Assembly (NCBI GenBank): GCA_017482005.1
Contig: JAFUOI010000003.1
Coordinates: forward strand, 62,001-126,000
Direction: 5' to 3'
Length of the DNA stretch: 64,000 nt
DNA from: Lachnospiraceae bacterium
Lineage (GTDB): Bacteria; Bacillota_A; Clostridia; Lachnospirales; Lachnospiraceae
Program-made: the position numbers and the translations under genes
The notes under the pieces: model-generated
Database searches by the model: none
The model's input: the letters and a program-made list of their open reading frames with translations, nothing else
Told to the model about the DNA's origin: nothing
Shown: positions 8,823-16,769 of the stretch, in pieces
How positions within the stretch are numbered: the first letter of the stretch is position 1
Layout: each line of letters opens with the position of its first letter

Positions 8823-9733
8823 ATACAAAACAGTTAAATTATGTTTTGGCTTTGGCACGGGATAAAAGTTTTTCACAGGCTGCGGAAAATCTTAATATTT
8901 CGCAGCCCTCTTTAAGCCAGTATATTAAGAAAATAGAGAAAGAGATTGGTTACGAACTTTTTGACAGAACCGGGAGTGAAGTTCGCTTGACGGAGGCAGG
9001 ACAGATTTATCTTGAAGCAGGAAAAGAGATATTGGAACTTGAAAGAAAGATGAAAAATAAGTTCGCTGATCTGGCAACATATAAGTGCGGTAATATTGTA
9101 GTGGGGGTTTCACCGCACAGAAGTGTCAGTTTTATGCCAAGGGTTGTAGCCGACTTTCGTCGTAAATATCCGGGGATGCAGATTACTTTGGAGGAGAGAG
9201 TCGGACAGGAACTGATTGAGGGCGCTGAAAAAGGAGAATTCGATCTTTGTATTACAACACTTCCGGTTGATCTTAAAAAGTTCTCCTATGAGAATATCAT
9301 GCGGGAAGAGATTGTTTTGGCGGTATCTTCTGAGACAGAGCTGTACCGTACTATTTCCTCGCTGGCACGGCAGCAAGATGACACTGAGTATCCGGTGGTG
9401 GATATTAAACTGTTGGATGGTTATGATTTTATAGTTTTGGGCGAAACACAACTGTTATATCGTGTGCTTGAAAAACTAAGCGAAAAGGAAAAAATCGCAT
9501 TCAATAAGGCTGTGGAGTGCAGGAGTGTTGAATCGCAGCTTGCTATGGTGAAGGAAGGTGTCGGAGTTGCGCTTGTTCCGTCGGGTATGGCGAGGTTTTC
9601 CGGAGAGAAAAATATTAAATATTTTTCTCTAAAACAAAAAGTGCTGTATAGAGATGTTGTGGTCGTATATCGCAAGGGGCAGTATTTATCGCGAGCAGTA
9701 CTGGATTTGAAAGAAATTATAAAGAAATTGTAG
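8819..9733 (+). CDS. LysR family transcriptional regulator
   Basis: A 304-residue LysR-type regulator. The N-terminal winged helix-turn-helix spans about residues 1-60 (KSFSQAAENLNISQPSLSQYI), and the rest is a periplasmic-binding-protein-like effector domain starting near IVVGVSPHRS. The ATG overlaps the SGNH gene stop as ATGA, so it is translated as part of the Dlt-like operon. The nitrilase operon starts 83 bp downstream and has a palindrome in its promoter, a likely target. The effector may be the transported compound of that operon, which is an inference. Confidence 0.92.
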   Translation: MNTKQLNYVLALARDKSFSQAAENLNISQPSLSQYIKKIEKEIGYELFDRTGSEVRLTEAGQIYLEAGKEILELERKMKNKFADLATYKCGNIVVGVSPHRSVSFMPRVVADFRRKYPGMQITLEERVGQELIEGAEKGEFDLCITTLPVDLKKFSYENIMREEIVLAVSSETELYRTISSLARQQDDTEYPVVDIKLLDGYDFIVLGETQLLYRVLEKLSEKEKIAFNKAVECRSVESQLAMVKEGVGVALVPSGMARFSGEKNIKYFSLKQKVLYRDVVVVYRKGQYLSRAVLDLKEIIKKL

Positions 9734-9749
9734 AGGTTTTGTTTTTTTG

Positions 9750-9778
9750 TTGCATATATAACCAAAAGGTTATATAAT
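9750..9778 (+). promoter_or_regulatory. Promoter of the nitrilase-ABC-hydantoinase operon
   Basis: TTGCAT at 9750-9755 and a perfect TATAAT at 9773-9778 are separated by 17 bases, 39 bases before the nitrilase start codon. A palindrome fills the spacer and overlaps the -10 element. Confidence 0.65.
9755..9776. promoter_or_regulatory. Palindromic operator candidate (LysR target)
   Basis: A perfect 9-bp inverted repeat, arms 9755-9763 (TATATAACC) and 9768-9776, around a central AAAA. It lies between and over the promoter elements, where a bound protein would block or modulate RNA polymerase. The adjacent LysR gene is the natural candidate. Classic LysR sites are often upstream of -35, so another regulator is possible. 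Confidence 0.55.
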
Positions 9779-9816
9779 ATATAACATAAGTATTATATCA
9801 AAAGACAGAGGTGCAT

Positions 9817-10740
9817 ATGAAAGTAAAAGTAATGGGAATTCAGCCGGGTACGGTTGTAGAAGGTATGAGTAATGATGAATATTTTGACAAACAAATCAGG
9901 CTGATGGAAGAAAAAATAGAAGCGTCAGAAGAGAAACCGGTACTTGTTATGTTTCCGGAGCTTATGACAGGCATGTATTTTGGATTTGTAAGAGAACAGA
10001 GATGGTTTGTGTATGCGGAAGATTTCTTAAATGGAAAAACCACGCAGACTATGCTTTCGCTTGCCAAAAAACACGGGGTACACATTTGCTATTCTCTGTT
10101 TGAGAAAGCGTTGGAAAATGGAAAGACAGTATATTATAATACCATGGGTCTTGTTTCTCCGGTGCGGGGGGTAATAGGAAAGTATCGTAAGATTCATTTG
10201 CCCGGAGGGGATTTGCGTTATAATGAATGCTACGAAAAATACTATTTTAATTCCGGAAATGATATGCCTGTATTTGAGCTGGATAACGGAGTTAAGATTG
10301 CCATGATGCTTTGTTATGACAGATCTTTTCCGGAACAGTGGCGTAGCTATTATTTGAAAGGAGCCCAGATCATCTGTGTTGCAGCCTGTACGATGGGATT
10401 GCGGGAGGATATGTTTGTGGTGGAATTACAGACAAGAGCTCTCGAGAGTCATAGCTTTGTTTTGGCGCTGAATCGCGCAGGTGAAGAAAAGACGGAGAAT
10501 GAGTTAAAGCCAAGAAAACATTTCGGAAAATCCTTGTTTATTAATCCATTGGGAAATATAGTACATGCTTTAGGCAATGAAGCTTGGACAACCATAGAAG
10601 GCGAAGTGGATACGGATGAGATTGCTTATGCAAGAGGACGTCTGAATTGGGAGAGGGATCGTCATCCGGAGCTTTATGAAATAATCAGCGATAAAAACTA
10701 TGCAAAAACCGGAATGATTTTTGAAAAAGGCTTCGAATAA
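9817..10740 (+). CDS. Nitrilase-superfamily carbon-nitrogen hydrolase (N-carbamoyl amidohydrolase-like)
   Basis: A 307-residue cytoplasmic enzyme of the nitrilase superfamily with the full Glu-Lys-Cys triad: Glu48 in FPELMTG, Lys125 in KYRKIHL and Cys166 in LCYDRSFPE. The family hydrolyses amides, nitriles and N-carbamoyl groups. A hydantoinase gene sits in the same operon, so hydrolysis of an N-carbamoyl amino acid or ureido acid to amino acid, ammonia and CO2 is the best guess. This matches the second step of hydantoin or reductive pyrimidine breakdown. ATG 9817 is preferred over GTG 9811 from the position of AGAGG at 9807-9811. Confidence 0.85.
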   Translation: MKVKVMGIQPGTVVEGMSNDEYFDKQIRLMEEKIEASEEKPVLVMFPELMTGMYFGFVREQRWFVYAEDFLNGKTTQTMLSLAKKHGVHICYSLFEKALENGKTVYYNTMGLVSPVRGVIGKYRKIHLPGGDLRYNECYEKYYFNSGNDMPVFELDNGVKIAMMLCYDRSFPEQWRSYYLKGAQIICVAACTMGLREDMFVVELQTRALESHSFVLALNRAGEEKTENELKPRKHFGKSLFINPLGNIVHALGNEAWTTIEGEVDTDEIAYARGRLNWERDRHPELYEIISDKNYAKTGMIFEKGFE

Positions 10741-10769
10741 ATTATCTTTGATCGTGAAGGAGAATGAAG

Positions 10770-11960
10770 ATGCAAAAAAATAAGTATAACATAATTGCGA
10801 TTCTGATTCTTGCGTTTGCTCTTGCAGGATGCGGAAACGGGAAGGAGGATACAATAAAGATCGGCTCTATACATCCGCTGACGGGGAATATGGCTTATGA
10901 AGGACAGGCTATGGTCAATTCTCAGAAAATTGCAATCGATGAAATTAATGCAAACGGCGGTATCAACGGAAAAAAATTGGAACTCGTTACCGTAGACAGT
11001 ATGGGAACATCAAGCGGTGCAGCCAATGCGGCTTTGAAGCTTGCAAACAGCGGAGTTGTGGCTTTGACCGGAACGTATACCAGCAGTTCGGCGCAGATCG
11101 TATCCCGCTCTGCGGAAAAGAACAAGATTCCTTTTGTGGTAACGGTGGCTTCCAGTGATACACTTTTGAGTAACGGATATAAATATACGTTTCGAATCCA
11201 ACCGAGTACAACTGCTTTCAGCGAAGATTTCTTGGAATATATTGATTTTGTTAAGACGGAAGATATGAAGACGGTTGCCTTTGTTTATGAAAATTCTAAC
11301 TACGGTACGGGTATCGCGGAATATATAAACAGTCATATTGAACAGACAGGACTGGAAGTTGTGGGAATGATTTCATATCCTGCGACGGCTTCTACCCTGA
11401 GTTCTGAGGTGACAAGGCTGGCGGCGCTTGACCCGGATCTCCTTGTTCCTATCGGCTATTATTCGGATCAGTCTCTTTTGATGAAGGAGATACTGGAAAG
11501 GGATATCCGTTTTGACACGATCCTTGGTGTGGCAAATGGTGCATTTTCTGATGCGAAGTTTACTGCTACTTACGGTACTCGTGTAGACGGGATTTATGAT
11601 ATCAATTACCGCTATAATCCAAACAGTGAGGAAGCACAGCACTTGTTGAATGAATATTATGATCGTTACGGGGAGGAAATTCCGGTGGCGGCTATTTACG
11701 GATACCAGTCGGTAATGGTTGTGGCGGATGCACTGAAACGTGCCCGGGATATTACTCCGAATGCATTGCGCGATGCTCTGGCCGATACGAAAATGGACTC
11801 GCATATACTCCCACAGGGTGCGATTGAGTTTGATGATACCGGAGAAAATATTCGCTCGGCAGGAGTTTTAATTCGCGTTAAGGATGCAAAACAGGTAGTT
11901 GTTTTTCCGAAGGAATATGCCGAAATTTCGGAAGAAGAAGCTAAGGAGGAAGACAAATGA
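10770..11960 (+). CDS. ABC importer substrate-binding lipoprotein (branched-chain amino acid type)
   Basis: A 396-residue type I periplasmic-binding protein of the Leu/Ile/Val family (Peripla_BP_6). It has a lipoprotein signal with lipobox LAGCG; the modified Cys is near residue 21. The mature protein opens with IKIGSIHPLTG and continues with GGINGKKLELV, both typical of this family. ATG 10770 is chosen because AAGGAG at 10757-10762 is 7 bases upstream, while ATG 10764 would be only one base away. The substrate is uncertain: neighbours suggest a hydantoin, ureido acid or pyrimidine-derived compound rather than leucine. It overlaps the permease gene by four bases. Confidence 0.9.
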   Translation: MQKNKYNIIAILILAFALAGCGNGKEDTIKIGSIHPLTGNMAYEGQAMVNSQKIAIDEINANGGINGKKLELVTVDSMGTSSGAANAALKLANSGVVALTGTYTSSSAQIVSRSAEKNKIPFVVTVASSDTLLSNGYKYTFRIQPSTTAFSEDFLEYIDFVKTEDMKTVAFVYENSNYGTGIAEYINSHIEQTGLEVVGMISYPATASTLSSEVTRLAALDPDLLVPIGYYSDQSLLMKEILERDIRFDTILGVANGAFSDAKFTATYGTRVDGIYDINYRYNPNSEEAQHLLNEYYDRYGEEIPVAAIYGYQSVMVVADALKRARDITPNALRDALADTKMDSHILPQGAIEFDDTGENIRSAGVLIRVKDAKQVVVFPKEYAEISEEEAKEEDK

Positions 11961-12835
11961 ACATTCAGGTAGTACAGGCTCTGTTGGACGGGGTTCTTAT
12001 GGGAGGTGTGTATGCGCTGGCGGCGTTGGGGCTTTCCCTTATCTTCGGTGTTATGAAAATTACCAATTTTGCGCATGGTGCCATGATGACGGTTGGAATG
12101 TATGCTGTTTACTATTTGTCAACGGCTCTCGGAATTGGTCCTTATCTGTCTCTTCCAATCGCAGTTGTTGTCATGTTCGGAATCGGATTTCTGATGCAGA
12201 GATATCTGATTCATTATATTGAGAATGCGCCGGCGCACAATCAGCTGCTCCTGACGCTTGGAATTGCTTACGTTTTGGAAAATGTCCTTCTTGCAGTTTT
12301 TTCACCGAACTATCTGACTTTGAAGGTGGATTCCTTTCAGAGTGCATTAAAGGTCGGCGGTTTGACCTTTGCGCCTGCAAAGCTGATTGCGTTTGGCGTG
12401 GTGATTGTAGTTACAGCACTGGTATATATCATGTTATACCGTACCCGCGTAGGTGTGCATATTCGTGCTTCGGCGCAGAATGATGAGGGAGCGCGTCTCA
12501 TGGGTATCAATGTCAGAAAAACGAGAGCGATTGCCTTTGGAGTGGGTGCTGTGTGTACGGGAATAGCCGGTGGACTTTTGACACCTATGCTCAGTATTTA
12601 TCCGACGCTCGGTGAAACGTTCCAGTTGAAATGTTTTGTCATTGCAGTGTTGGGAGGAATGGGAAGTCTTTGGGGCGCGTTAGTTTCCGGAGTACTGATC
12701 GGTATTGTTGAGTCTATAACGGGTTATTTTCTGGGAGGCAGCTGGGGCGAAATGATGATCTACGGGGTGTTCGTCCTTATTCTTCTGGTTTGCCCGACAG
12801 GCTTATTTGCAAGGAGGAATCGTCGTGAAAGTTAA
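11957..12835 (+). CDS. ABC permease, LivH type
   Basis: A 292-residue integral membrane permease of the branched-chain amino acid transporter family, LivH branch. The N-terminal stretch GVLMGGVYALAALGLSLIFGVM and the following NFAHGAMMTVG are family hallmarks. About eight hydrophobic segments are visible. The coupling loop motif near residue 180 (NDEGARLMGINV) contacts the ATPase. It pairs with the LivM-type permease immediately downstream (11-bp overlap) to form the membrane channel. Confidence 0.93.
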   Translation: MNIQVVQALLDGVLMGGVYALAALGLSLIFGVMKITNFAHGAMMTVGMYAVYYLSTALGIGPYLSLPIAVVVMFGIGFLMQRYLIHYIENAPAHNQLLLTLGIAYVLENVLLAVFSPNYLTLKVDSFQSALKVGGLTFAPAKLIAFGVVIVVTALVYIMLYRTRVGVHIRASAQNDEGARLMGINVRKTRAIAFGVGAVCTGIAGGLLTPMLSIYPTLGETFQLKCFVIAVLGGMGSLWGALVSGVLIGIVESITGYFLGGSWGEMMIYGVFVLILLVCPTGLFARRNRRES

Positions 12836-13805
12836 ATATAAAGAACTCATTCTAATCGCTGTGTTACTGGTTGTATTTTCACTCTATCCGTTTTTGGTAG
12901 ACAGATATATGCTCAGTGTCGGAATTTCCATACTGATTATGGTGATGTTGGGGCAAAGTTGGAATATTATGAGCGGTTATGCGGGACAATTCTCGTTCGG
13001 ACATGCGGCTTTTTTCGGAATCGGTGCTTATACATCCAGTATTCTTTATGTAGATTACGGAGTATCTCCGTGGGTCGGGATGATCGCCGGAATGGTTGTG
13101 GCAGCTTTTTTCGGAGCACTGATCGGATTTCTGGCATTCCGATACCATTTAAAAGGTGATTTCTTTGCGTTGGTAACATTGGCGTTTGCAGAGATTCTCA
13201 GAGTATTGTTTAATAATATAAAAGCATTTAAAGGAGCCGGAGGTGTTTTGATACCATACAAAGATAAGTGGAGCGAGTTCCAGTTTGCAGATGATAAGAT
13301 CTTTTACTTTGTTATACTGACAATGGTGATTACAGCAACTGCATTTATCGGGATCATACGCCGCAGAAAATTCGGTCTGTGTCTGGTTGCGATCAAAGAG
13401 AGTAGTGATGCGGCGAAAGCTTTAGGTGTTCCGGTTCTTTTCTATAAATTGCTGGCGATGGCGATTAGTGCTGCCATGGCTGCCATGGCAGGAACATTTT
13501 ATGCACAATATTATGGATTTATTGATCCGGGCGTTGTGTATGCAGCAACCATTTCGGTAGAGGCTATCGTACCGTGTATCATCGGAGGTGCGGGTACTTT
13601 GTGTGGACCGATACTCGGAGCGTTGATCATTGTTCCGCTTCAGGAATTGAGTAATTCGTTGTTTGAAGGAATCGGTGGATTAAATATGATAATTTACGGA
13701 TTGTTGATCGTGTTGTTTGTCATGTTCTGTCCAAACGGAATTTACGGTCGCATATTGCAGAAAATGAAAGAGAAGGAGAACAAAAATGGCGTTATTGAGA
13801 GTTGA
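12825..13805 (+). CDS. ABC permease, LivM type
   Basis: A 326-residue integral membrane permease, LivM branch. The block GYAGQFSFGHAAFFGIGAY at about residue 50 is diagnostic, and the coupling loop near residue 200 reads AIKESSDAAKALGV. The start is GTG 12825, set by AAGGAGG at 12811-12817 (7-base spacing); it overlaps the LivH gene by 11 bases. The C-terminus overlaps the first ATPase gene by 20 bases, showing tight translational coupling of the importer. Confidence 0.93.
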   Translation: MKVKYKELILIAVLLVVFSLYPFLVDRYMLSVGISILIMVMLGQSWNIMSGYAGQFSFGHAAFFGIGAYTSSILYVDYGVSPWVGMIAGMVVAAFFGALIGFLAFRYHLKGDFFALVTLAFAEILRVLFNNIKAFKGAGGVLIPYKDKWSEFQFADDKIFYFVILTMVITATAFIGIIRRRKFGLCLVAIKESSDAAKALGVPVLFYKLLAMAISAAMAAMAGTFYAQYYGFIDPGVVYAATISVEAIVPCIIGGAGTLCGPILGALIIVPLQELSNSLFEGIGGLNMIIYGLLIVLFVMFCPNGIYGRILQKMKEKENKNGVIES

Positions 13806-14505
13806 AAATGTTTGTAAATCTTTCTTTGGTAATCTTGCGGTTGACCATGCTTCGCTGAATGTGGAAGAAAAAAGCATCACAGCACTTATCGGAGCCAACG
13901 GAGCCGGCAAAACGACACTTTTTAACTGTATTTCCGGATACTATCCTTCGAATGGAGGGGAAATATATTTTGAGGATAAGCCGGTGCATCATCTGTCTGC
14001 CCAGAAGTTGTGTAAAAAAGGAATTGCGAGAACGTTTCAGATCGCAAAACCTTTCGGAGATCTTACAGTTTTAGAAAATGCGGTTGTAGGCGGATATAAT
14101 CAGGCTCAGACGAGAGCTCAGGCGTACGAATATGCAAAAGAAAGTCTTGTATTTGTTGGGCTTGAAGAGAAAAGCGATACACTTGCCTATCTGCTAAATA
14201 CCGGTGAGCAGAGAAAATTAGAGCTTGCGAGAGCATTGGCGACAAAGCCGAAATTAATCCTGCTCGATGAGGTAATGGCGGGGCTGACCCCGTCCGAATC
14301 CGTGGAAATGGTGGGATTGATTAAACAAATCCGTGACAGCGGTGTGACGATTTTGATGATTGAGCATGTCATGCCTGTTATTATGGGTATTTCGGATGTT
14401 ATATATGTGTTGGACCGTGGTAAGATGATTGCCAGCGGAACGCCGGAAGAAGTAGCTTCCAATGAGGAGGTAATCACATCTTACCTCGGAAAGGGAATGG
14501 AATAA
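13786..14505 (+). CDS. ABC ATPase, LivG type
   Basis: A 239-residue cytoplasmic ATPase of the branched-chain type importer. Walker A is GANGAGKTT near residue 37. Walker B is LILLDEVMAGLTP, the LivG version with Val in place of the more common Pro. The signature region reads LNTGEQRKLELARAL, a variant of the usual LSxGQ. It works with the LivF-type ATPase encoded next to energise uptake. AAGGAGA lies just upstream of the ATG. Confidence 0.93.
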   Translation: MALLRVENVCKSFFGNLAVDHASLNVEEKSITALIGANGAGKTTLFNCISGYYPSNGGEIYFEDKPVHHLSAQKLCKKGIARTFQIAKPFGDLTVLENAVVGGYNQAQTRAQAYEYAKESLVFVGLEEKSDTLAYLLNTGEQRKLELARALATKPKLILLDEVMAGLTPSESVEMVGLIKQIRDSGVTILMIEHVMPVIMGISDVIYVLDRGKMIASGTPEEVASNEEVITSYLGKGME

Positions 14506-14510
14506 ACACT

Positions 14511-15215
14511 ATGCTGAAAATAAAAAATTTACACGTAAACTGCGGTAATTTAAATATCATACAAGGTGTCTCCATGGACATGAAGGAAGGAGAAATCGTT
14601 TCTCTGATGGGAGCCAATGGAGCCGGTAAAACAACACTGATGCGTGCAGTTTCCGGATTGGGGCGGATTGTGAGCGGCTCTGTCGAGTTTCTGGGACAGG
14701 ATATTACGACAGCCGGATCTGAAAAAATTGTCGAAGCCGGTTTAATCCAGGTGCCGGAGGGACGTAAATTGTTTCCGCTTATGAGTGTAAAAGAAAATTT
14801 GGAAGTGGGTGCATATACAAAGCGTGCCATGGAGAAAAGTGCGGAAAATCTGGAGTATGTCTATTCGATGTTTCCTGAGCTTCAAAAAATGAGTACGGTA
14901 CCGGTAGGAAACTTAAGTGGCGGACAGCAGCAGATGGTTGCTATCGGAAGAGGTATCATGGCAGAGCCGAAGCTTCTTATTTTGGATGAACCATCCATAG
15001 GTTTGTCGCCCCTGATGACCCAGAGGGTGCTTGAGGCGGTAAAACAGATCAACAAAAAGGGTGTTGCGGTCCTGATTGCAGAACAGAATATTTATGATGT
15101 GTTAAAACTTGCGCAGCGTGCTTATGTTTTACAGCAGGGGCAGGTGGCGACAAGCGGAACTGCACAGGAAATCCTTGAAAACGAAGAGATTAAATCAATG
15201 TATCTTGGTATGTAA
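14511..15215 (+). CDS. ABC ATPase, LivF type
   Basis: A 234-residue ATPase completing the five-part importer. Walker A is GANGAGKTT near residue 37, the signature is canonical LSGGQQQM near residue 136, and Walker B is [13 protein letters not shown]. The block IQVPEGRKLFP is characteristic of LivF. It lies 5 bp after the LivG-type gene, and the RBS is weak (GGAAT), so translation probably depends on the upstream gene. Confidence 0.93.
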   Translation: MLKIKNLHVNCGNLNIIQGVSMDMKEGEIVSLMGANGAGKTTLMRAVSGLGRIVSGSVEFLGQDITTAGSEKIVEAGLIQVPEGRKLFPLMSVKENLEVGAYTKRAMEKSAENLEYVYSMFPELQKMSTVPVGNLSGGQQQMVAIGRGIMAEPKLLILDEPSIGLSPLMTQRVLEAVKQINKKGVAVLIAEQNIYDVLKLAQRAYVLQQGQVATSGTAQEILENEEIKSMYLGM

Positions 15216-15242
15216 TGGATTGGATAAATGGAGGAGAAACAG

Positions 15243-16631
15243 ATGGATAAACTTATCAAAGGCGGAAACGTAGTATTTGAAACAGATGTCCGAAAGGTGG
15301 ATATTCTGATTAAGGATGAAAAGATTGCAGCGATTATGGAGCCGGGGACATATAAGGGAGATGCTCAGGTTATAGATGCTTCCGGATTGCATGTTATGCC
15401 GGGGACAATTGATCCTCATATGCATCTTGGGTTATACAAGCCTCTTGGAGATGCATTTCGTTATGACACTCCGAGACAGGCAATTGGTGGTCTGACTACT
15501 CTGATTAATTATCACAGAGGAAAAGGGAATTATTACGAGACGGTACAGGAAGCTATTGAAGAAGGAGAAAACAACAGTCTTGTTGATTTTGCTTTTTCTC
15601 TCGGATTGTGTGCAAAAGAACACGTGACAGAACTGGAAGGATATATTGAGAAACTGGGAATCACTTCGTTTAAATTTTTCTTTGACAAACAAGATATTGC
15701 ACATTTGTTTTATGATATTCCTAAGGAAGCAGCTCTTACGCTGGACAAGGCAGATTTATATTTTATTTTAAAACGATTGTATGAAATATCGCCGGATCTT
15801 GTTTTGTGTGTACATTGTGAAGATCCGGATATATTTAGAGCGTTGGAACGTGAATTAAAAGAAAAAGATGATCCGGTGGATAAATATTCTCTGAGAGGAT
15901 TTGAAAAAACAAGGCCTACTTTTGTGGAGACAGCCTGTGTGGCAGATTCCATGTGGATCAATCATGTGACACATGGAAATATGTATGTGGTTCACACGGC
16001 AGCAGGAAGTACAGTAAAAATGTATGAAACGCTTTCGAAAGAGTTTGAAGGAAAGGTGACGTTGGAAACATGTCCGCAATACCTACTTCTTACGGCGGAC
16101 GCTTCGTGCGGACTGTTGGCGAAAGTAAATCCGCCTCTTCATTCATCTTCGGATGTTGATGCGCTGTGGGAAGGAATACGAAACGGAAGTATCAAGACAA
16201 TCGGAACAGACAATGTTCCGGTAGATAAAGAAAAAAGATTTGAACGCGGAGATGATATTTGGAGTGTGTTTGTGGGATTCGGAGGACCGGGAATGATTCT
16301 TCCGACTCTGCTCAGCGAAGGGTACCATAACAGAAAAATTCCGCTGACAACGTTATCCATGGTTAACAGTACTAATACAGCGCGAACTTTCGGATTGAAA
16401 AGTAAAGGTGTAATAGCGCCGGGATATGATGCGGATCTGGCTTTGGTAGATCTTGAGTGGGAGAGGGAAATCACACCGGAGTTATATGGTTACAGTGATT
16501 TCTCAATTTACAGCGGAATGAAGCTGAAAGGATGGCCAAGATATACCATCAGCCGCGGTGAAGTGATCCAAAAAGACGGTGAGATTGTGGCAGAATGCGG
16601 AAGAGGTCGCTATATCCGTAGGTCTATATAA
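15243..16631 (+). CDS. Hydantoinase / dihydropyrimidinase-family amidohydrolase
   Basis: A 462-residue cyclic amidohydrolase. All six expected metal-centre residues are visible: His59 and His61 (DPHMH), Lys144 (SFKFF, the site of lysine carboxylation in this family), His191 (VHCED), His251 (VHTAAG) and Asp323 (GTDNV). The family opens hydantoin, dihydropyrimidine or related rings to N-carbamoyl products using two metal ions. With the nitrilase-type enzyme and importer of the same operon it would convert an imported cyclic ureide to an amino acid. Exact ring specificity is not readable. ATG 15243 is set by GGAGGAG at 15230-15236. Confidence 0.88.
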   Translation: MDKLIKGGNVVFETDVRKVDILIKDEKIAAIMEPGTYKGDAQVIDASGLHVMPGTIDPHMHLGLYKPLGDAFRYDTPRQAIGGLTTLINYHRGKGNYYETVQEAIEEGENNSLVDFAFSLGLCAKEHVTELEGYIEKLGITSFKFFFDKQDIAHLFYDIPKEAALTLDKADLYFILKRLYEISPDLVLCVHCEDPDIFRALERELKEKDDPVDKYSLRGFEKTRPTFVETACVADSMWINHVTHGNMYVVHTAAGSTVKMYETLSKEFEGKVTLETCPQYLLLTADASCGLLAKVNPPLHSSSDVDALWEGIRNGSIKTIGTDNVPVDKEKRFERGDDIWSVFVGFGGPGMILPTLLSEGYHNRKIPLTTLSMVNSTNTARTFGLKSKGVIAPGYDADLALVDLEWEREITPELYGYSDFSIYSGMKLKGWPRYTISRGEVIQKDGEIVAECGRGRYIRRSI

Positions 16632-16658
16632 AGAAAATGCGTCAGAAGATTAAATTTG

Positions 16659-16691
16659 GCTGCTGCAGAGGATTGTCTGCAGCAGCTTTTT
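16659..16691 (+). terminator. Intrinsic terminator after the hydantoinase gene
   Basis: A perfect 11-bp G+C-rich stem (arms 16659-16669 and 16676-16686, 6-base loop) followed by TTTTT. It ends the operon before uvrB. Confidence 0.9.
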
Positions 16692-16721
16692 AATGAAAAT
16701 ACTATACTTTTTCAAAAATTG

Positions 16722-16730
16722 TGATATACT
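16722..16730 (+). promoter_or_regulatory. Extended -10 promoter for uvrB
   Basis: TGATATACT at 16722-16730 is an extended -10 element. No good -35 hexamer lies 17 bases upstream. It stands 39 bases before the uvrB start and directly after the terminator, so a promoter is expected here. Confidence 0.5.
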
Positions 16731-16769
16731 AAGAAGGCAGAATGTATGTTCGTTTTTGGAGGGCTTATT

